11,585 nucleotides of DNA from an uncultured Clostridia bacterium (lineage in GTDB: Bacteria > Bacillota > Clostridia > Oscillospirales > Ruminococcaceae): assembly GCA_947630315.1 (NCBI GenBank), contig CANRHA010000037.1:1-11585 (forward strand), written 5' to 3'. Positions 1-7,652 of the stretch are shown here, one piece after another. How positions within the stretch are numbered: the stretch's first letter is position 1; every line of letters begins with the position of its first letter. The notes beneath the pieces were generated by a model that saw only the letters and a list, made by a program, of their open reading frames with translations, was not told the DNA's origin and searched no databases. The position numbers were made by a program, and so were the translations under genes.

Positions 1-525
1 TATCGAGTCGATAATGACTATTCCCGGTTTTGTTGATTGCACAGCGTTCGCAACGGCCTGCGCGTCCGATTCCGCTAAAATGTACAGCCCCTCGCCGGAT
101 ACCCCGAGGCGTTCGGCCCTGAGCCTTATCTGTCGCGCCGATTCCTCGCCCGATACATAAAGAACGGTGTTATCCTTGCCGAGGCGTTCGCATATCTGCA
201 AGAGCATTGTCGATTTGCCTATGACGGGTTCGCCGCCTATCAGCACCAGCGAGCCCTTTACAAGTCCTCCGCCGAGGACCCTGTCAAGCTCGTTCATTCC
301 GGTGTTGTATCTTATTTCCGAGTCGGCCGATATGTCTACGTCCTTAAGGCTCATTATCCTTTCGGGAGCCTTTGCCGTCATCTTAGAGGCCGAGGTGCTT
401 TTGCGCGGGATGACTTCGGTTTCTTCAAGAGTGTTCCATTCTCCGCAGCCGGGGCAGCGCCCGTTCCATTTCGGGCTTTCGTAGCCGCAGCTCCGGCATA
501 TGTAAACGCTTTTTGCCTTCTGCAT
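1..525 (-). CDS. radA: DNA repair protein RadA/Sms, 5' part only (runs off left edge)
   Basis: The first 175 codons of RadA, a RecA-like ATPase that promotes branch migration of recombination intermediates in the cytoplasm. The N terminus has the C4 zinc finger expected of RadA: CRSC near residues 10-13 and CPGC about 16 residues later. A Walker A P-loop reads GEPVIGKST, and a Walker B-type strand, VIIDS, lies at the window edge. The family usually has GDPGIGKST, so Val replaces the usual Gly before IGKS; the essential GxxxxGK[ST] pattern is kept. The KNRFG motif and Lon-like C-terminal domain would lie beyond position 1. The start is supported by GAAAGGAAG (minus strand, 534-542), 8 bases upstream of ATG. 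It follows the amidase stop by 25 bases, so it is probably co-transcribed with it. Identification is confident; completeness cannot be judged. Confidence 0.95.
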   Translation of the reverse strand, partial: MQKAKSVYICRSCGYESPKWNGRCPGCGEWNTLEETEVIPRKSTSASKMTAKAPERIMSLKDVDISADSEIRYNTGMNELDRVLGGGLVKGSLVLIGGEPVIGKSTMLLQICERLGKDNTVLYVSGEESARQIRLRAERLGVSGEGLYILAESDAQAVANAVQSTKPGIVIIDSI

Positions 526-550
526 ATTTTATACTTCCTTTCGGCGGGAT

Positions 551-1288
551 TCATATCCCGGTCGTTTCAAATATATAGTCGCAAATGCTCTTAAAGAGGG
601 TGAACGCCACCTGCGACTGATACTCGTCGCTTTCAAGCTTTGCGGCCTCCTCGGCGTTTGAGAGGAACCCGCATTCCGCCATCACCGACGGGCAGTTGGC
701 GTTATTCAACAGGTATATCTCGTCGGTCACGGGTTTTATTTCCCGCGTGTTGTCCGGCTGTAAAAGCTGAACGAAATTATTCTGGGTTATCTCCGCAAGT
801 CGCTGACTTTCGGCGCTTTCAAGCGGATAGAACATCTGTGCGCCCGAGTACTGCGGGTCGGTGAACTGGTTCTGGTGGATAGATACGAACACCGCGTTGT
901 CGTATGAATTTATGATGTTCAGTCGGTTCTGCATATCCGATTTTTTCTGATTCCCGAGGCCGGTGACGCCTGTGTCGTGTATAGAGCGGTCGGTGTCGCG
1001 GGTCACGGCGACGTCAAACCCCATCGTTTCAAGCATTCCCCGAAGTTTTAATAGAATGCTGAGGTTAATGTCCTTTTCCTCGGCGCCGTTAATGCTTACG
1101 CAGCCGCTGTCTATGCCGCCATGCCCGGCGTCAAGGATTATGACCGGAAAGGGCGAGCTTTCCTCGGCGCCTACCGGTATAGCCTGTTCGGGCAGGTTCG
1201 CGGTTCTGATGAACCCGAATACGAGCAGGTATGCGCAGAGCAAAACTATAAGCGCGCCCGCCCGGTTTATCCATATCTTCTTTAACAT
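551..1288 (-). CDS. cwlD: N-acetylmuramoyl-L-alanine amidase, CwlD-like (Amidase_3)
   Basis: A zinc-dependent amidase that cleaves the bond between N-acetylmuramic acid and the peptide stem of peptidoglycan. Residues about 12-30 form one hydrophobic helix that is an uncleaved signal anchor or signal peptide, so the catalytic domain (about 48-240) acts outside the membrane. Visible zinc-site residues are H56 in DAGHGG, E71 in EEKDINL and H138 in VSIHQN; E205 in MAECGFLSN is the probable catalytic glutamate. At 245 aa with a single helix and no SH3 or SPOR repeats, it matches the size and layout of CwlD, which makes muramic-delta-lactam in the spore cortex. That specific role is inferred from architecture; a vegetative amidase of the same family cannot be excluded. 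The RBS GGAGGT (minus strand, 1297-1302) sits 8 bases from ATG. It lies between the membrane-protein gene and radA in one direction with short gaps, which suggests an operon. Confidence 0.9.
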   Translation of the reverse strand: MLKKIWINRAGALIVLLCAYLLVFGFIRTANLPEQAIPVGAEESSPFPVIILDAGHGGIDSGCVSINGAEEKDINLSILLKLRGMLETMGFDVAVTRDTDRSIHDTGVTGLGNQKKSDMQNRLNIINSYDNAVFVSIHQNQFTDPQYSGAQMFYPLESAESQRLAEITQNNFVQLLQPDNTREIKPVTDEIYLLNNANCPSVMAECGFLSNAEEAAKLESDEYQSQVAFTLFKSICDYIFETTGI

Positions 1289-1348
1289 ATAACTTGACCT
1301 CCGTTGTCCGTTTTTTATAGACTATGAGTCAAGCCGGCGGTTTAGAAG

Positions 1349-1951
1349 CTATTTTGAAGACTTGCCGCCGTAGAGTATCTTTTCCTTGAGGTCTATGTGC
1401 TCGTAGCCGATGTAGTACGCCGCCCAGCAGGTTATTATGAATATAAGCGGCAGGACAGTCACCAATATCATAGCCCCGGCGGAGAGGTCCTGCGCCGCGA
1501 CGTTTACGGTGTACGAGCTTCCGGCGTCGTTGTATTCGAGGTGACTCGGCGCAAACAGGTAAGTAAGCGGCATAAAGTAGAAGGTGAGGGTTTTATAGAC
1601 CGGGAAGAAGTCATACTTTATAACGCCGAACTTTGAAAGATACAGGATAATAACGTAGATGTAGTTTATAGCCGTCGGAACAGCGCCTATGGCCGCGCCG
1701 AAGTGTTTTTCATTCGGGCCTGCGGGTTCTTTGAGGTGCCGCGAACTCATTTTTCCGCCCGCCTTGTAGCAAAGATCGGCGTAGAGGCAGACCGCCGCGC
1801 CCACCGAGCAGAATCCGAACACAAAGCACATCGCCGCGCCGTACATCTGGTAGGTCATCGGGAAGAAGAAGGCTATAACAACGCCGGTGAGCCAGCTCAA
1901 AAGCAGGTACAGCAGCGATTTTAACATTAAAGATGATTTTTTCATTTTCAT
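1349..1951 (-). CDS. Hypothetical multi-pass membrane protein, 200 aa
   Basis: I do not recognise the family. Hydrophobic segments at about 11-31, 38-60, 85-107, 119-134 (short) and 155-183 suggest four or five transmembrane helices. A basic stretch of roughly 62-84 (KAGGKMSSRHLKEP) lies between the second and third helices and is likely cytoplasmic. The C-terminal tail is short and ends GGKSSK. No catalytic motif is evident. The start is ambiguous. The ATG at 1949-1951 is only 3 bases from the AAAGGA motif, while the in-frame ATG two codons later (1943-1945) has a 9-base spacing, which is more usual. The true protein may therefore be 198 aa, starting MKKSS. It is the first gene behind a good leftward promoter and is followed by the amidase and radA genes, so it is probably expressed with them. 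No function should be assigned from this context alone. Confidence 0.8.
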   Translation of the reverse strand: MKMKKSSLMLKSLLYLLLSWLTGVVIAFFFPMTYQMYGAAMCFVFGFCSVGAAVCLYADLCYKAGGKMSSRHLKEPAGPNEKHFGAAIGAVPTAINYIYVIILYLSKFGVIKYDFFPVYKTLTFYFMPLTYLFAPSHLEYNDAGSSYTVNVAAQDLSAGAMILVTVLPLIFIITCWAAYYIGYEHIDLKEKILYGGKSSK

Positions 1952-1984
1952 GCGTCCTTTCCGGAAAAATTTTTCTCAGTATTG

Positions 1985-2013
1985 ATTATAAACCAAATCT
2001 TTGAGAAAAACAA
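1985..2013 (-). promoter_or_regulatory. Predicted sigma-A promoter for the leftward membrane protein-cwlD-radA operon
   Basis: Read on the minus strand, TTGTTT (2008-2013) is followed by a 17-base spacer and a perfect TATAAT (1985-1990). Transcription would start near 1978, giving a leader of about 27 bases. It is back to back with the rightward trkA promoter, the two -35 boxes being 21 bases apart. This is a sequence-based prediction only. Confidence 0.7.
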
Positions 2014-2034
2014 GTGAATATTTAAAACAAAAGG

Positions 2035-2063
2035 TTGCAACTTTCAAAAAACAGTGGTATTAT
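2035..2063 (+). promoter_or_regulatory. Predicted extended -10 promoter for trkA-trkH
   Basis: TTGCAA (2035-2040), 17-base spacer, TATTAT (2058-2063), with a TGn extension (2055-2057) immediately before the -10 box. Transcription would start near 2070, leaving a leader of about 74 bases. In that leader, GGCCGA (2085-2090) can pair with TCGGCC (2112-2117), and the 7-mer GGCCGAT also occurs twice (2085-2091 and 2114-2120). The leader is too short and lacks the conserved elements for me to call a riboswitch. Confidence 0.7.
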
Positions 2064-2143
2064 ATAGAGTAATCAGTTTAAAAAGGCCGATATAAGGGCT
2101 ATCAGGAACATTCGGCCGATTTTATACTTTACAGGAGGAGAAT

Positions 2144-3502
2144 ATGAAGATCATCATAGCCGGGTGCGGAAAAATAGGCACCTCGGTTCTTGCAAACCTC
2201 GCCCAGGAGGGTCACGACGTTGTGGCCGTAGACAATAAAAACGAGGTCATAACCGAGCTTACAAACGTCTACGACGTCATGGGCGTGTGCGGAAACGCGG
2301 TCGACTGCGGCACTCTTGAAGAGGCCGGCGTTTCAAACTGCGGAATGTTCGTCGCGATGACCGATTCGGACGAGCTGAATATGCTGAGCTGTTTTATCGC
2401 CAAAAAGATGGGCGCCCAGAACACCATAGCGAGAATACGCAACCCCGAGTACAACGATTCGAGCCTCGGCTTCATGCGCCAGCACCTCGAGCTTTCAATG
2501 TCGATAAACCCCGAGCTCAGGGCCGCGATAGAGCTTTACAACATACTCAAATTCCCTACGGCTATAAAGATAGAAACATTTTCCCGCAGAAGCCTTGAAA
2601 TGGTAGAGTACAAGCTCGCCGAGGACAGCGAGCTTGCCGGCAGGAACATCTTAGAAATAAGAAAGAAATATGACGCGAAGTTTCTTATCTGCTGCGTTCA
2701 GCGCGGCGAGGAGGTCTATATACCCGGCGGTATGTTTACCCTTGAAGCCGGAGACAAGATCGGCCTTACCGCCTCGCAGAGCGAAATGCAGAAGCTGATG
2801 AAGGAACTTAAGATACACCGCAGACAGGCCAAGAACATACTTATTTTAGGCGGCAGCAAGACCGCGTTCTACCTCGCGAAGATGCTTGAAAACAGCGGCG
2901 GCACGGTAAAGATCATCGAGCAGGACGAAAAGCGCTGCTTAGAGCTTACCTCTGACCTGCCCTCCGCAACTATTATCCACGGCAACGGCGTTCAGCAGGA
3001 GCTTTTAATGGAGGAGGGCTTAAGCGAATGCGACGCATTTGTCGCCCTTACGGGTATAGATGAGGAAAACATTCTTATATCGATATTTGCGAACATGCAG
3101 AACGTGCCTAAGACGATAGTCAAGATAAACCGCGACGAGCTTGTATCGATGGCGCAGAAAATAGGCATCGAGAGCATAGTTTCGCCGAAGACCATAACCT
3201 CAAACATTCTCGTTCAGTACGCAAGGGCGCTTGAAAACTCCTCCGGGTCAGCCGTCGAAACGCTTTACAAGATATTTGACGGCAAGGCCGAGGCGCTCGA
3301 GTTCATAATCTCCTCGGAATCCTCGCTCACCGGCGTGATGCTTAAGGATATAAGGCTTAAGCCGAATATTCTTATCGGCGGAATAATGCGCGGAAGAAAA
3401 ACCATAATCCCGTCCGGCACCGATATGATACTTCCGGGCGACAGGGTAATAGTAATATCTTCCAACAACCGGCTCAACGATATTCTTGATATTCTTAAGT
3501 AA
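2144..3502 (+). CDS. trkA: Trk potassium uptake system NAD-binding subunit TrkA
   Basis: The cytoplasmic regulatory subunit that binds nucleotides and gates the TrkH potassium channel as a ring. At 452 aa it has the standard tandem layout: RCK_N (1-135), RCK_C (about 140-222), a second RCK_N (about 228-355) and a second RCK_C (about 370-452). The first Rossmann fold is intact, with G7-C-G9-K-I-G12 and the acidic D30 ending strand 2, the expected NAD(H)/ATP site. The second glycine loop reads GGSKTA (236-241) and lacks the third glycine of GxGxxG, although E259 is present at the end of strand 2, so this site may bind a different ligand or none. The start is clear: AGGAGG at 2133-2138 lies 5 bases from ATG. 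trkH begins 15 bases after the stop, so the pair is an operon. Control by c-di-AMP through RCK_C is known for related proteins but cannot be read from this sequence. Confidence 0.96.
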   Translation: MKIIIAGCGKIGTSVLANLAQEGHDVVAVDNKNEVITELTNVYDVMGVCGNAVDCGTLEEAGVSNCGMFVAMTDSDELNMLSCFIAKKMGAQNTIARIRNPEYNDSSLGFMRQHLELSMSINPELRAAIELYNILKFPTAIKIETFSRRSLEMVEYKLAEDSELAGRNILEIRKKYDAKFLICCVQRGEEVYIPGGMFTLEAGDKIGLTASQSEMQKLMKELKIHRRQAKNILILGGSKTAFYLAKMLENSGGTVKIIEQDEKRCLELTSDLPSATIIHGNGVQQELLMEEGLSECDAFVALTGIDEENILISIFANMQNVPKTIVKINRDELVSMAQKIGIESIVSPKTITSNILVQYARALENSSGSAVETLYKIFDGKAEALEFIISSESSLTGVMLKDIRLKPNILIGGIMRGRKTIIPSGTDMILPGDRVIVISSNNRLNDILDILK

Positions 3503-3517
3503 CGCGGTGAGGCATAA

Positions 3518-4963
3518 ATGAACCAGAAAATGATCTTTCACATCTGCGGCCAGATGCTTTTAATAGAGGCGGTGCTTCTGCTTCTGCCGCTTATAACGGC
3601 GCTTATATACGGCGAAAGCTGCGCGCTTTCTATCCTGACGGCTATGCTGATCGCCGTCGGTGTAGGCACGCTGATGACGGTGCTTATAAAGCCCAAGGAG
3701 ACGGTCATATATTCCCGCGAGGGATTTGTTATAACCGCTCTCACATGGCTTTTATGGTCGCTTGTGGGCGCTCTGCCCTTTGTTATTTCGGGCGAGATAC
3801 CCTCGTATGTAGACGCCTTTTTCGAGACGGTCAGCGGCTTTACGACCACAGGAGCTTCTATCCTGACGAACGTTGAGGAGATGAGCAACGGGCTTTTGTT
3901 CTGGCGCAGCTTTACTCACTGGGTCGGGGGAATGGGTATCCTTGTGATGGTAATGGCGGTGCTGCCTATGACCACCGACCGCTCGATACATATAATGCGG
4001 GCTGAGATGCCGGGGCCTATCGTCGGCAAGCTTGTGCCGAGGGTGCGCCAGACCGCAAAGATACTCTATATAATCTACATCGGCCTGACGCTTTTTGAGA
4101 TAATAATGCTTCTGTTCGGCGGAATGAACCTGTTTGAAGCCTGCGTCCACGCCTTCGGAACGGCGGGCACCGGCGGCTTCGGAATAAGGTCCGACAGCAT
4201 AGCGAGCTACAGCCCGTATATCCAGTGGGTGATGACCGCATTTATGGCGGTATTCGCGGTAAACTTCAACATATACTACCTCATGCTCATGCGCAGGTTC
4301 AGAGCCGTAGTCTCGAGCGAGGAGCTTTGGACGTATATAGCTATAGTTCTCATCTCAGTTGCCGCCATAGCGGTAAACATCAGGCCGCTTTACGAGTCGA
4401 TAGGGGAGACGGTGCGTTACGCGGCGTTCCAGGTAATGACGGTGATATCCACCTCCGGCTTTGCTACTACCGATTTCAACCTTTGGCCTCAGTTTTCAAA
4501 GAGCCTTTTGTTCCTTCTGATGTTCATAGGCGGGTGCGCGGGTTCTACCGCCGGCGGTTTAAAGATATCGAGGGTGGTAATGCTATTTAAATCTGGCAGG
4601 CGGGAGCTTAAAAAAATGCTCCACCCGCGTTCGGTGACGGCCATACGGCTCGAGGGCAAGAGCATAGAGGATTCCACGCTTTCGAGCGTAGGGGTTTACT
4701 TTGCGTTTTACATCGCGATCCAGTTTGCGGTATTTCTGATGATCAGCTTCGAGCCCTACGACTTTGAAACAAAGATCACCTCGGTCGCGGCGTGTTTCAA
4801 CAACGTAGGCCCGGGTCTCGGCGCCGTAGGCCCCGCGGGCAACTATGCCGGCTACACCGCCTTTTCAAAGATACTTCTTTCGCTGTCGATGCTTTTCGGC
4901 AGGCTTGAAATCTATCCCATCATATTCCTGCTCAGCCCGTCTATGTGGCTAAAAAAGAGGTAG
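3518..4963 (+). CDS. trkH: Trk potassium channel subunit TrkH
   Basis: The integral membrane subunit that conducts K+ into the cell, partnered with TrkA. At 481 aa it has the four internal M1-P-M2 repeats of the SKT superfamily. All four selectivity-filter segments are visible: TTGAS (110-114), AGTGGFG (216-222), TSGFATT (312-318) and NNVGPGLG (428-435), each with its filter glycine. The HWVGGMG motif (134-140) and the glycine-rich intramembrane gating loop GGCAGSTAGGLKISR (338-352) are also typical of the family. Two N-terminal helices (about 7-30 and 36-57) precede the first repeat, as in TrkH rather than the shorter KtrB. The C-terminal GRLEIYPIIFLLSP is characteristic. Translation starts after GTGAGG (3507-3512) with a 5-base gap. 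No truncation or frameshift is seen. Confidence 0.96.
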   Translation: MNQKMIFHICGQMLLIEAVLLLLPLITALIYGESCALSILTAMLIAVGVGTLMTVLIKPKETVIYSREGFVITALTWLLWSLVGALPFVISGEIPSYVDAFFETVSGFTTTGASILTNVEEMSNGLLFWRSFTHWVGGMGILVMVMAVLPMTTDRSIHIMRAEMPGPIVGKLVPRVRQTAKILYIIYIGLTLFEIIMLLFGGMNLFEACVHAFGTAGTGGFGIRSDSIASYSPYIQWVMTAFMAVFAVNFNIYYLMLMRRFRAVVSSEELWTYIAIVLISVAAIAVNIRPLYESIGETVRYAAFQVMTVISTSGFATTDFNLWPQFSKSLLFLLMFIGGCAGSTAGGLKISRVVMLFKSGRRELKKMLHPRSVTAIRLEGKSIEDSTLSSVGVYFAFYIAIQFAVFLMISFEPYDFETKITSVAACFNNVGPGLGAVGPAGNYAGYTAFSKILLSLSMLFGRLEIYPIIFLLSPSMWLKKR

Positions 4964-5001
4964 AGACCCGCTTCAAAAAATAATCATAAGAAAGTGATTT
5001 T

Positions 5002-5586
5002 ATGGAAAGATTTTACCTTGAATACCCCTCGCTTTCCCGAAAGGCCGACGCGCTCGACTACATCGGCGAGTTTCACCGCTTCGGCTCGGATATAAACGGC
5101 TCGGGAGGGCTTAATCGCTACGCCGGCGACTACGAGGGCTGGCTTTTAAAGATAGAAGACGACCGCCAAAGGATTCCCGACGAGCAGAGCTCCCCCGGCG
5201 AGACGTATTTTTTAGTGCGCTGCAGCGATAAAAAAATCGTCGGAATGGTGAACATCAGGTACGTTCTCAACGAGAGGCTGAAAAAATACGGCGGAAATAT
5301 CGGCTACTCTATCCGTCCGACCGAAAGGCAGAAGGGCTATAACAAGATCAACCTGTACCTCGCGCTGAAACTCTGCAAGCTCCACGGCCTTAAAAAGGTA
5401 CTTCTTGACGCCGACGCCGACAACCCCGCGTCATGGCGCACAATAGAGGCCCTCGGCGGGGTGATGTTAAGAGAATATTTTGACGCTGAATTTGACCTCT
5501 GCGTCGTCAGGGATTATGAGATCGACGTAGATTCAAGCCTCGAAAGGTATTCGAGCGTCTATGAGCCGTTGATCGCAGATCAATAA
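5002..5586 (+). CDS. GNAT-family N-acetyltransferase
   Basis: A 194-aa predicted acetyl-CoA-dependent acetyltransferase; the substrate is unknown. The GNAT core spans about 65-165. Strand 4 and motif A read IGYSIRPTERQKGYNK (100-115), where the pyrophosphate-binding loop R-Q-K-G-Y-N departs from the usual [RQ]xxGx[GA] by having Asn at the last position. Motif B is recognisable as VLLDADADNPASWRTIEALGG (133-153), with the Asn-Pro-Ala-Ser helix start common in amino- or aminoglycoside-type GNATs. The acidic N-terminal 60 residues and the C-terminal tail (171-194) are not recognised. It follows trkH by 38 bases with no terminator between them, so it is probably the third gene of the potassium operon, although a functional link is not shown. 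The RBS is weak (AAAGTGA, 4991-4997), suggesting lower translation than trkA. Confidence 0.85.
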   Translation: MERFYLEYPSLSRKADALDYIGEFHRFGSDINGSGGLNRYAGDYEGWLLKIEDDRQRIPDEQSSPGETYFLVRCSDKKIVGMVNIRYVLNERLKKYGGNIGYSIRPTERQKGYNKINLYLALKLCKLHGLKKVLLDADADNPASWRTIEALGGVMLREYFDAEFDLCVVRDYEIDVDSSLERYSSVYEPLIADQ

Positions 5587-5589
5587 AAA

Positions 5590-5620
5590 GACCGTACCCG
5601 ATGTGGATACGGCCTTTATT
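5590..5620. terminator. Bidirectional terminator between the trk operon and htpG
   Basis: The arms GACCGTA (5590-5596) and TACGGCC (5608-5614) pair with one A-C mismatch, and two inner G-C pairs (5598-5599 with 5605-5606) can close the loop. A T-rich run (5615-5621) follows on the plus strand, and an A-run (5584-5589) precedes it, giving a T-run on the minus strand. It can therefore end both the GNAT transcript and the convergent htpG transcript. Confidence 0.75.
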
Positions 5621-5621
5621 T

Positions 5622-7499
5622 TTATATCATCAGTTCGCTTATCAGGCTGCTGAACTCCTCGGCGTTTTCGATTTCAAGCCCGCTCAGAAGCCTTGCCTGG
5701 GCGTAGAGAAGCTTGCAGTATTTCGCGCATTTGTCCTTGTCGCTGGCGTAAAGCTCCTTGATTTTTGCCGTTACGGCGTGTTCGCTGTTGATATCGAGCA
5801 CGAGCGAGGCCTTAAGCCCCTCGCCGGCGTCTGGCATCTTCGAGAGCACCCGCGCCATCTCTATCGACATTCCGCCCTCGCTTGAAAGCGCCGCAGGGTG
5901 GCCGCCGAGCGAATTTGAGAACCTTACCGCGTTCAGCCCTCCGACCGAATCCTTGATAAAGTCGAGAAGCTCCTTGCCGCTTTCGTTTTCCTCGTTGAGC
6001 TTTTTGGTCTCCTCCTCGGTGGCAAGGTCAAGCTCGTCGGTTGATACATTTACAAACTTCTTGTCCTCGTAGGTCATTATTGTCTGTAAGGTGAACTCGT
6101 CTACGTCGTCGGTGAGAAGCAGGACCTCGTAGCCCTTTGAAATCACCGCCGCCGCCTGAGGAAGCCTCATCGCCTTTTCGGCGGTATCTCCGCAGGCGTA
6201 GTAGATGCTCTTCTGCGATCCCGGCATACGCGAGACGTATTCTTTCAGGGTGGTGTATTTCATCTCGTTAGAGGAGGTGAACATTATAAGATCCTGCAAA
6301 AGCTCCTTATGGGTGCCGTAATCGGAATACACCCCGAATTTGAGCTGAGGGCCGAAAGCCTTGTAGAACTTCTCATACTTTTCGCGGTCGGTCTCCATCA
6401 TCTTTGCAAGCTCGTTCTTGATCTTCTTTTCGACCGCCTTTGCTATCGTCTTAAGCTGGTAGTCCTGCTGAAGCGTTTCGCGGGAGATGTTGAGAGATAT
6501 ATCCGAGCTGTCGATAAGACCCTTTACAAAGCTGAAGTGATCAGGCAGAACGTCCGAGCATCTGTCCATTATCATAACGCCGCTCGAATAGAGCTGCAAG
6601 CCCTTTTCATAGCTCTTTGAGTAGTAATCAAAAGGCGCGTGAGAGGGGATAAACAGCAGAGCGGTGTATTCTACTGCGCCCTCCTGTTTGTAGTGTATAA
6701 CTTTGAGCGGCGGCTCGTAGTCCATGAATTTTGCGCTGTAGAAGTTGTTATACTCCTCCTCGGTTATTTCCGCGGCGGGCTTTTTCCAGAGCGGGGTTAT
6801 CGAGTTGAGGGTGCGGCGCTCGGTGACCTTTTCGGTCTCGCCCTCCTTGCCCTCTACCGGCTTATTTACTTCAAAGTCCATCCTGATGGGATAGTGAATG
6901 TAATCGGAATACTTCTTTACAAGCCTTTGTATCGAGTACGGTTCAAGAAATTCGCAGTAGTCCTCCTCCTCGGTGTCCGGCTTTATGTGAAGGGTGATCT
7001 CGGTGCCGACCTGATCCTTATCGCATTCTTCAAGCGTATAGCCGTCTACGCCCTCCGATTCCCATCTGTAAGCCTTATCCGCGCCGTATACCTTAGAAAC
7101 AACGCTGACCTTATCGGCGACCATGAACGCCGAGTAGAAACCTACGCCGAACTGCCCGATAATGTCGACGTTGTCGGCAGAGTTTTCGCTCTTGAAGTCC
7201 AAAGAGCCGCTCTTTGCGATAGTGCCGAGATTGTTTTCAAGCTCGTCCGCCGTCATTCCGCAGCCGTTGTCGCTTACCGTGAGGGTCCTTTCCTCCTCGT
7301 TTGCGGCTATAGATATCTCATAGTCGCTGCGGGAAAGTCCGCTGTCGGGGTCGGTGAGGGAGCGGAAATACCTTTTATCTATGGCGTCGCTCGCGTTCGA
7401 TATCAGCTCTCTCAGGAAAATTTCCTTGTGGGTGTAGATCGAGTTGATCATCATGTCAAGAAGCTTTTTGGATTCCGTCTTGAACTGCTTTTTCTTCAT
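5622..7499 (-). CDS. htpG: Molecular chaperone HtpG (bacterial Hsp90)
   Basis: A cytoplasmic ATP-dependent homodimeric chaperone that remodels client proteins under stress. At 625 aa it matches the usual bacterial length of about 624. The N-terminal GHKL ATPase domain (about 1-215) shows E31 and N35 in RELISNASDAI, DNGCGM (77-82) for adenine binding, and the lid glycines in GQFGVGFYSAF (115-125). The middle domain contains NISRETLQQD with the catalytic arginine. The C-terminal dimerisation domain ends SSLISELMI, followed by TAA. No part is missing. The start is supported by AAAGGAG (minus strand, 7508-7514), 8 bases from ATG. Control is probably by HrcA through the CIRCE element upstream. This differs from the Bacillus subtilis situation, where htpG is not in the CIRCE class. 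It is a single-gene transcript, closed by the terminator shared with the GNAT gene. Confidence 0.97.
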   Translation of the reverse strand: MKKKQFKTESKKLLDMMINSIYTHKEIFLRELISNASDAIDKRYFRSLTDPDSGLSRSDYEISIAANEEERTLTVSDNGCGMTADELENNLGTIAKSGSLDFKSENSADNVDIIGQFGVGFYSAFMVADKVSVVSKVYGADKAYRWESEGVDGYTLEECDKDQVGTEITLHIKPDTEEEDYCEFLEPYSIQRLVKKYSDYIHYPIRMDFEVNKPVEGKEGETEKVTERRTLNSITPLWKKPAAEITEEEYNNFYSAKFMDYEPPLKVIHYKQEGAVEYTALLFIPSHAPFDYYSKSYEKGLQLYSSGVMIMDRCSDVLPDHFSFVKGLIDSSDISLNISRETLQQDYQLKTIAKAVEKKIKNELAKMMETDREKYEKFYKAFGPQLKFGVYSDYGTHKELLQDLIMFTSSNEMKYTTLKEYVSRMPGSQKSIYYACGDTAEKAMRLPQAAAVISKGYEVLLLTDDVDEFTLQTIMTYEDKKFVNVSTDELDLATEEETKKLNEENESGKELLDFIKDSVGGLNAVRFSNSLGGHPAALSSEGGMSIEMARVLSKMPDAGEGLKASLVLDINSEHAVTAKIKELYASDKDKCAKYCKLLYAQARLLSGLEIENAEEFSSLISELMI

Positions 7500-7593
7500 T
7501 TTATTATCTCCTTTATTTTTACCTCAACGGTTTATTTGCTGATATGTATTATAGCCGCAATATATTTCCGATATATGTATAAAAAATTACCGA

Positions 7594-7623
7594 ATTGTAA
7601 ATTTTAGCACTCTTAATTTGCAA
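7594..7623 (-). promoter_or_regulatory. Predicted htpG promoter, overlapped by CIRCE
   Basis: On the minus strand, TTGCAA (7618-7623) is followed by an 18-base spacer and TACAAT (7594-7599). The -35 box lies in the CIRCE spacer and the -10 box begins just past the CIRCE left arm, so a bound repressor would block polymerase. The transcript would start near 7587, with a leader of about 88 bases. An isolated TATAAT at 7548-7553 (minus strand) has no -35 partner and is a weaker alternative. Confidence 0.65.
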
Positions 7624-7630
7624 GTGCTAA
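7604..7630. promoter_or_regulatory. CIRCE operator (HrcA binding site)
   Basis: The left arm TTAGCACTC (7604-7612), a 9-base spacer (7613-7621) and the right arm AAGTGCTAA (7622-7630) match the CIRCE consensus TTAGCACTC-N9-GAGTGCTAA with a single difference, A for G at the first base of the right arm. CIRCE is the operator of the heat-shock repressor HrcA in Firmicutes. Here it overlaps the htpG promoter, so htpG is predicted to be derepressed when HrcA is inactivated by unfolded protein load. hrcA itself is not in the window. Confidence 0.93.
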
Positions 7631-7652
7631 TTCAAAAAAGATCAAAAAACTC

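Noticed and set aside
2070..2143. c-di-AMP (ydaO-type) or other riboswitch before trkA
   Set aside because: The predicted leader is about 74 bases and shows only one simple stem. The ydaO class is longer and has a complex conserved core that I do not see.
7548..7553. Second htpG promoter at an isolated TATAAT (minus strand)
   Set aside because: No -35-like hexamer lies 16-18 bases upstream. It would also put CIRCE upstream of the promoter, where repression is less likely.
6639..7607. Long plus-strand open frame (322 codons) opposite htpG
   Set aside because: It is antisense to a complete, motif-rich htpG gene. Its translation has no recognisable domain and looks like a codon-bias shadow.
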